DNA from: Archilochus colubris
Taxonomy: Eukaryota > Chordata > Aves > Apodiformes > Trochilidae
NCBI GenBank assembly: GCA_023079485.1
Contig: CM041089.1
Span: forward strand, 15,533,660 to 15,597,659
Reading direction: 5' to 3'
Length of the DNA: 64,000 nucleotides
Notes under the pieces: generated by a model
Told to the model about the DNA's origin: nothing
Databases searched by the model: none
What the model saw: the letters and a program-made list of their open reading frames with translations, nothing else
Translations under genes and position numbers: made by a program
Shown: positions 1-9,000 of the stretch, one piece after another
Position numbering within the stretch: position 1 is the stretch's first letter
Layout: each line of letters starts with the position of its first letter

Positions 1-16
1 TTCCAAAGGAACTTAC

Positions 17-86
17 CTGCAGAGAATGGCAGCTGTGTGTAGATCATATTCACAAACACACTGCCAGAAGGCTGGATGATAATGTT
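17..86 (-). CDS. MUC5AC: Mucin exon 12: VWD2, continued
   Basis: The exon encodes residues 476-498, with a beta-strand pattern ending [12 protein letters not shown] that matches the NQIYTQLP-type segment of MUC5 D2 domains. The acceptor is TTGTGAACAG and the donor GTAAGT (16-11), in phase 1. It is the last exon seen; the gene continues beyond position 1. Confidence 0.93.
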
Positions 87-3000
87 CTGTTCACAAGAAA
101 AAGCAATGATCAACAAGTATATTTAGGAAAAGTAGAACACTTTCCAAATGCTTTCTGGCTAATATTGTTCACAATAAAGGAAAAAAAGGTAGAGGAGGCT
201 GTGATGATGTTCTGATTCCTGTCCTATTTCTTTAATCTTTGTTACTCTGATGTCAGAACAAGGAAAAGCCCAAAACCTATATGACAGAAATATACCAGGC
301 TGCCAGCTTCTGAAGGACCTGCTTTATTCTCAGCTTTCTTTGAATGATATTGAAATGAGATACAAAAAAACAATTAAAAATCCCTGCAGATTTCCTGTCC
401 ACGCTGTTCTGTGTCATTTGCAAACTGGAAAAATCCCTGCAGGATGTTTGATGTGAGCATTTGGTACTCACAGTCTGTCCCCCGTTCAGGCTGATGGCTA
501 CACCCTTCAGGCAGGTCTCGGTGTCAGTGAGGCCACACTTGTGGATATCTCCCAGAACAGTGAACTCATTGCTGGCACAGAGCTAGAATTAAAAAAAACA
601 AAGGATTTGTTATATTAAAATGTTTTTATGCCAAAAAGGTTCACACCCCAATGGTGTTCACAGGGAACTGAGCCTTTGAAATTATTTTAATATTATTAAA
701 TATTATTAATATATTATTTCTTCCTGTGTCCTTACAAAATATGCAGTCACCAAGTAACCTGGCATTCCTACACACTGCTGCCCATTCCTTCTGACATTCC
801 AGGGGGAATTGCACATATTAGGCTGAACATTAAAACTTTCTACTGTTGAGGTGCTGGAAGTTCCTGCTATTTAGCTAATATAAGTTTCATTCATCAGAGA
901 AGAGAAGGAAGGGCTCCCTTCTTCCCCGTTGTTTATGATATTTACCTGGAGAGGAGAGAAATTACTTCTACTTTCTTTTGCTCTGAAGAGATTATCCAAA
1001 AGCCTGGCGATTTGGACATTTTTTTAACAGGTAGGAAATAGATGTTCAAATATGAAAATTAAGCTAAAAGCCACTCCTCAGGAAGTTACCAAAGAAAGGC
1101 AAAATTAACTTTTTGCATGGTTTTGGCTTTCACTGGACTGTATTCTGTGAGCTATGGTCAAAGCGTGCCCAATGGCCAAGTTGTTACAAGGAAACAGAAA
1201 AAATACTATGATTCTGGACATGTCTTCTGATTTTCTTGGCATAATGAAGATTAAATTTAGAGGAGAGCTGAGAGACAAATTACAGCCACACGGAAACTTA
1301 ATGACTATGGGCATTTGGACCTTCTGTGTCTAAGCCTGGGGGTTTCTGTACCTTCAGAGCCTATGAGAATCTGATCAAAACTAAGTTTAATGTGTGTCCT
1401 GGTTTGAGAAGACCAAAAAAAGGTTCCTGGGACCCCCCCCTCAGCTTCCAGGCTGTGTCTGTGTCAGTGATACGGGGAGCAGCTGAGCTATGGGAGGGGA
1501 GGATGGGGCTGGTGACCCAAATGGATCAATCCCAGTGCTCCAGCCCATGTAAAATGTGCTTGTCAATGTCATCAAAAAGCTTGACTGATTAATCTGACGT
1601 ATTTCTAAGTAGCCTCTCTAGCTCATTTTAAACTTTATGGCTCTTGTTAACACTGAGCTTCCTGAGAACAGAACTTTTTCTTTTTAAAATATGAAACCTT
1701 TATGAAAATTGCCAATACAAATAAGCACAAATCCAACACAAACAGCAAATATGCCTCAGGTTCTGAAATCTGTTGTCATAATTTTAGATATTTCTACTCA
1801 GGATTCAGTCCCTAGGAATCTAAAATCTGCAGTAAATTTTAGGTGCTTTTGTAAGTCATCAATTTCTAATTCGGGTTTTAGAACACATGGATGGCTTCTT
1901 AGCTTTTGGCTTTGAAACCCTAGAGTCATATGGTTACTGGGAAAGACTGGAAGGTTTCTCATCTTAAATCACTCCTCTTCCATGAATTCTGCATCATAAT
2001 AATAATAATAATTCCATTATGAAGACTATTAAGCATATAAGCACATATTAACTGTGAGGAAAAGGATAGTACCAATGGATGCAATAAACATATTGTGTAG
2101 AAAGAAGTGACTATAAAACAAATGATATGCACTATTTAATGAAAAAAATAGTGGAAATCAGAGACATTTCATGAACCTAAATACTCACTGCATTTAAGAA
2201 CGATTAGCAAAGAACAAAAAGCTACTACAAGATGTTTATAACCCTAGCAGAGACCCCCCTGAAAGCCATTTAAGGTTCTTAAGTTTCAGAAAGTTAATGT
2301 GATTGCCAGTAGTAAAATTAAAAAAAATAATTTATATATATATAGATACATAAATTTCCTTCAGCGTATTTCTTTTGCAAGGATTGTGATGCCTTTTTAC
2401 CTTGGTTAGGACATAGCTACAGTCTCCAAAGAAGGAATAGTGTTTCTCATCAAAAGTTGAAATGTGGGAACCTCCTTCAATACTGCAGGTCCCAGGACAG
2501 GACTGGGTGACACAAGACCATTCTCCTCCAGCACAGGTACTGAAATGAAGAATTCACTTACTTTGGGTAATGCAGATGTAAATGAGATAAGGGACAATCA
2601 GGGCAACTGAAGCCTTCATTTCCCTTTTTAAGCATTCATTTTGCTACCAAAGGAACAAGTATTGCTTGGCAAGCTTAGAATAAGTCTGGGGCAGGCTCAT
2701 TTCTATCAGTGATGATTTTCTTAGATATTGCTGATTGTTTCCAGTCTTGACAGCATTGAGTCCTGAGGAACCCAGCACTCATTCTGTTGTATATGGAGGA
2801 GTATTTGCAGGAACATCTTACTTATTCCTTGGAAAATAACATGGATGTTTGTGGTCCCTGTATTCATAGATAGAGGTGCATTTGCACACACTTAAGCAAT
2901 AATTTTTCAGTCATTATAGTGATATTGAAAAGATCTGTATCGTATCTGCCAAACATGAGCACATCCCACTCTGTCTGATTCAACATGTCCCTGAATGTCA

Positions 3001-6000
3001 CCTCCTCTGGAGGATCTCAGTGAGCATCCTGTCACACTGTAGTGGAGCAAAGAGCAGCCCATTTGCAAACGCTTCTGGTATTTGAGTTTGATTGTCTCCT
3101 TTAATTCAGTGGGCTTGAAATTGGAGTGTCTACACCTGAACTCAGATTTTATTCTTCCAAGTTTAAGGAGAAAAAACAAGAAGTCAATATATTCTAAAAA
3201 TGTGTAATGAAGGAACTTCAGTTGACAAATAGTTCCTAGTTTCTTTTTAAGAGGAAATCAGTGATTTTTCGGTGTCTTCAGAGTATTCAGGTAATGCACT
3301 TAAAAAAAAGTAGTATGAGAAAAGGAGTTTTTTACCATGATCTGCATTTAGATGAGAAAGAGGCACCAGGAGCATAAGTTTCACCCTCATATGTACAGTG
3401 ACATTCTGCACGGGGAATGCAGCCAGCACCATTAATGTCATCAAACACCATTCCTAGGGAAATAAATGGTGTGTTACTCATTCTGTGCACTGCACAACCT
3501 GCTTCTGTACAAGTGGTTGGCAGCTGTCCCAAAGCATGTTCCATTTCTTTTGTATTTCACAGAAAATTAATGGAAAGCACTTTGAAATAACCCGATGGCA
3601 GGGTAGCTCCTGTTTAATCCCTTTAGTGGTGGTTTGGGTGAGGGGACTGAGGGCACCCTCAGAAAGTTTGCAGTTGGGTGGAAGTGTTGATCTGTCTGGA
3701 TGGGCCAAGGCCAACTCCATGAGTTTCAGCAGGGCCAAATATTGGGTCCTGCACTTGGGCACATTTGTAGTAATCTGAAGAGAAACAGTGTGTGTTTTGA
3801 GGAGGAAAAGGGGTTATTATTATTTGATGAGGGTAAGGATACAGAGAAGGAGAGTTGTTAAATGTGTACAGGGAAGTGTTGTCGTGGTTTTGGGTGTGGG
3901 AAAGGGGCAGGAAACAAACTTGCCTGGAGGACAGACACATCCATCTGTGCAATGATCTTCACAAAGAGCAGATCTCTCCGAGTTGCTGCACGTGTCGGAG
4001 CAGGGAGAGCCACACTCCTGGTATTGCATGTTGAAAGGACATGATTTGGCTGGAAATAGAAAGAACATTGTAATGCTACCTTTTCCTTTGAGACGTTGAG
4101 AGGAAACAGGATTTGCAAGTTAGCATGGCTTCTGTCAGGAAGTAATTGGGAATCCTGGTTCAAGGAGAAGAGGCAACATGTTAAACTTTCTGACGGATCT
4201 TGAAAACCCAAAGTCATAGTCTGAACACCCACATTCCCAAAGCCTTCAGTGTGCTGAGGTTAAACCTGATTCCATGAAAATGACATGCACATTTATACAG
4301 CTTTAACGCTTTATACAGCTTCTTCAGGGACAAAACCAACTGTTGTTGGAAATTCACTGGGTCCAGGTAGGAATCCTGAGTGTAATTCCCTTTCCGGGAT
4401 ACTTACGGCAGAGTTCTGAGGTTCTCCAGTTGAGAGGCTGTCCCCCTGCATGGGCACACTGCCTGGAGTACTCAGCAAAGGTGTTGCACATGCAGAAATC
4501 AGCCATGGGGCTGTCACAGTGGCACAGGTCTTGCAGACAAGCTTCAATGTAATCCTCCACCCCAACAAGTGCATTGCAGCCCGTAAATGCCGGGCTGGTC
4601 AACACTGCCTGGCAGATAGAAGCCTAGAGGTGGGGGAGGGGGGAAAGAGGAGGCAAAAGAAGTGTTCAGAAAATAAATAGCTAATTAGTTAATAAATTAG
4701 CTAATTAGTATGTAGCAGAAGAAACAAAAAAGTCAATCTGGTCCAGAAACCTGAACCAGAAAATAAACAGACTGATCCGGACTTCAAGATCAGAAGTTTA
4801 GGGCAAAGTATTACAGCAGGGCAAGTACATGCAGAGCTGCCTTGGTTATCTCCCTCTATCTTGAATTACTTCCAGCCCAGGTGACTTCCCAGGATTCATA
4901 CACTTCCTTTGTACTGAGACATCCCCAGTGAGTTTATCTGCCTTGAAAATACCACAACTTCTCTTGGAAAGGAAATGCAACTTTTTAGCATCAAATTAGC
5001 AAAGACTGAAGATAATTTTAGGGAAAAAACCCAACCCAAACCAAAAAAACCTCAGTCAAAGTCATGCTCTGTTTTTCCCAATTCTGACAGAATTTTTCCC
5101 AAGACAGCAGTAATGTATTTTACACTGAGAAAACAAAGTTTGAGATGTTCTTACAAATTCAGCTGAGCAGTTCACCAGAACAGGTGAAGGAATAGGATCA
5201 GCACACTGCTCTGTGGGTCCATCCATCTTCTGCCTATTCCCAAACTCTATGGGAGTCAATTTTATTTCTGTAAAAAGAAGTCCAAATATTAAAATAATAT
5301 TTCCTGGCTATAGAATGGAAATACTTCCTTTTGGGTCAATATAACTGTGAAAGGCAAAAGGAGATGGCGAGGGCAAACAAGGAATTGGATCCTAATTACT
5401 GAAAATGAGTAGAAAGATGCTCATGGCAGGTCTGAAATGATCCAAAAGTGATGGAAGCAGCACTATACCTCTCCAAGCCTTGGCTATGAGTGACTGACAT
5501 CATGGACATACATAAATATCACTGGCTTTGCAGTTAATATTACCCACAATTTATGTTGCAATATACTGCTAAAAGAAAGGGAAGCAAAGCACCAATGCTT
5601 AAGAATCTTTTTATTACTTACTCTCTGAAATAAATTCATTGCTAACTTGAATTCCATTGAAGTCCCCACAAAGTCCACAAGTTTGATTGGCATATTTCTT
5701 GTCCAGCTCCACCTAGAAGAAACAAGGGAAGAAAGCTTAAGCTCATGGTCATGTCAGCTTTGGTGGTGAAGAACACATCTTGCATGGGCATTGCTTATGC
5801 CCTCAAACTGGACACGTGTGCCATGTGGCAACAAGGTGGGCACCACTGGGAGGTCAGTGACCATCAGTAAAAGCTTGGTTCTTGTCCTGTGGCTGTGGAG
5901 ATCAGAGCATTGCCACATCTGGAATTTCAGGAATTCCCACTGTGAGATGGGAACATCATCTACTGATCCTCAGCCAGGCTTGCTGGGGAAAAAAAGGGAA

Positions 6001-9000
6001 ATGGGGAGAGTGGAAGACAGAACACACTAAAAATGGACACAAATCCAAAAATAACTAAAGCCTTCCTGTCTGATTAAGGCTGCAGAGGTAAAAAGAGGCT
6101 ATTTTTCAAAATCCAGGCTTTCTGCCATGTTTGGGTGTTTTCTTACCAAGAGTGCATCCTCTTCATTCCACAGGAAGGTCAATCCTAATTTGGCAGAAAC
6201 TTTCAAGTAGTTGTTACTTCTCTGTATGAAGACTCCCATGTGGCTGTAGGGCATCTGAACCCTGGGGAAAGATCACCAGGATTCAGTGGGAGCAGGGACA
6301 AGATATCCACTGATATCCTTCCTTACTCTCTTGAGAACCTTCAACATGCAGAGGAAATCAGAGCAGTAACTAAATACAGATCACAAATTCAATATTTTTG
6401 CTCTTTCCCTCAGCCTTGCTTTCCCTCCCCTTCCTTTTGCTTGTCTCTCTTACCAGTGTTTTGCTAAGTAAAGTGCTGGCATGTGTCTCATTGTATTGTT
6501 CAAAAAGGTGCTGGGAGGTTCAGATTTGTAATCAGTATGGTTCAGGATATTGCTATTTACTCCCTAAAGACTTTGATAATCAAGGGACAGACTTTTCAGG
6601 CTTTCTGTGACATGAGTGCCACTCACACAGGTGTACTCAAGATACCCTTTCTACAAGCTCAGTGTTCACAGCTGCCACACTGCACAACCCACTGTGGAAT
6701 AGCTGCCCAAATATTTACTCAGGTTTCACACCCTGTGCCAAAGTTAGTGCTGCTGTTGTTACATAAATAGCAAATTTCCAGACTAGCTCATGTTAAATGA
6801 GCACAGGGACAAGGTTGCAGCCATTGCTTGACTGCTCAGTGCAAGGAGGAAAGTCATCAAAAAATCCTCTCAAAAATCCTAATCTGGTCAAATTAATGGA
6901 AAGTGGAAAATTAAATAGAAAATTAAACACTTTGAACCCAGCTCATAGAATCAGTTGTATCTCTAAGCACACAGCTGTAGTGGTGAGGAAGCACCTGGGA
7001 CAGAGCTGGTTGGAACACAGTGCACAGAGGATAATCTGCATTAAGTGGCACTTGGCCCATTGCTGGGCCCTCTTATTTTTGCTGATGCTTCAGGAAGGAC
7101 CTGAGCCCTCCTCCCGAGCTCCTGGGGAGCAGTGTTAGCCCAAAGGGATGCTCAGGGGGGGCCCGTGGGCCCCAGGGTGTCAGTGTGGGGTTCTGGACGT
7201 ACGGGTTGCCATCCAGCAGCACAGAGCCCCGGGTCAGCTCGATCACTGTTCCCTCCAGCTTCATGATGACACGAGTGACCACAGTAGCATTTTCCACCCT
7301 CATCCTCCTGATCTGGATGTTGAAGTCTTCGTAGGGAGCTTTGCAGTTGGATGCAAAGATGTAGTTGCAGAGCCCAGGGAAGTAGAAGATGTCCCCATCA
7401 AAGGTCTTGAAGTGGAAGTTCCCCCAGGTGCTGCAGACGCGGCCGTTGTGAGAGGGGTTGCCAGCTGGGGATGCAAAACCAGCAGTCAGTTTCCAGGCAT
7501 TTGCTGTGGATACCATCCCTTTATCTGCTTTCCCCCTTTATTTCTTTCACAAGCCGCTCTCCCCAAAGCCAGCCTTCTGGTTTCCTCCTTGCCAAGCTCT
7601 TTATTTACTGATCCATTACTCATTTTGTTCATTGTGTTTTATCTCTTATGCACAGGAACTGAACATCAGAAGAGACCTCCCGGATACCTGTATCCAAAGA
7701 TCAGGTTCTGCTGCCAGCCATACTCTACATACTCTTTCCTAATGGTATGAAGTTCTCAAGTTTCACCAGAAAACCCCTTTAAAGTTATTTTTAAGGTAGC
7801 TGACATTCCTACCAGGGAAGGCTGCTTAGAGCCACAGTCACTACCTGGGAGATTTTTGCCAGCATCTTCTAGAACATATTCCTGTCTCACGCCTGCCAGG
7901 TCCTTGTGCCAATATTACACTTCATCCCAACAGGTTTCCAACTCCCAGCTCCTCCCCACACCCATTATAGAAGTCACTTCTCTCTTCAGGCTTCATTTTC
8001 TTACAAGCAGGGTCTCCCATCTCCCTCATTTTCCTCCTGGTTATACTCTGCATCTCTTCCAGATTTCCACTCCCCCTGTTTGAACATGGTAAGGCAGAGT
8101 TGTACCTGGCACCCTAGATCAGGTGTCTCACCTGTGCTTTGAACACACAGGCATTTCCTTCTCTTTAATGGAAATATTGTGCATGCTTTATCTCTGTATT
8201 ATATATATATTATATCTTTTTTTTTATGGCTGCATCATATTAACAAAATTCATCCCATATACTGGAGTCACAGTTGGATTATCCTTGCTACTTGATGAAC
8301 TGATGGCTTTTTTTGTTCTTTTTTTTATTTTATGATGCTAGAGGATCTTACAATTGATTCATCTCTTCAGTCACTCCAAGTACCACCTGTTTTATCACTA
8401 AGACCCTAGAGCCATCACATTTGTCCAACTTACCTCTTACTTTCAGTGCATTTTGCAAAGGTGGGATGATTGTCACTTCTGGGGATTTAGAAGCTGATGG
8501 GAAACATAAGAGAGAAAAAACAATCAAGTTTAATCTTACTAGAAGTCCTAAGAATGGATGGAGATTGCATTGCCTGGTGAGTGATTAAATCTCTTGTTAC
8601 TCCAGTTACACCCTAGGGGGAAGTTTTTGCAAGGTGTTATTGGTGGTTTCTCCACATTCTGATTTTCTGGACATTTCACTAACTCCAGCTGCCTGAGTCC
8701 ATGGTCCTTGGCTGTAGTTCTTCCTTCCATTATTTTTTCAATACTCCCATCTGGTCCTAGCACTGTTGTTCTGAACTCAAAAGCAACAACCTGATCCTCA
8801 GCACACTGTGCTGTGGTGGTAATGCAGAAAAAAAACGTTGAGGTTTCTGTCTGAACCGTTGTCTTTCAGTGCAGTTAGAAGCAGAAAGTTACTACAGAAT
8901 ATTAAATAAGAATATTAAATGCTGAAGAAGAAACACAGTAGCTGGTTTCTTCTTCTGAAGCCCCCCCACACCTTTTTTTTTTTTTTTTTTTCTGCACTTC

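Noticed and set aside
7148..7750. A 200-codon plus-strand open frame
   Set aside because: It lies antisense across mucin exon 3, whose minus-strand reading matches VWD1 well. The plus-strand frame is a shadow.
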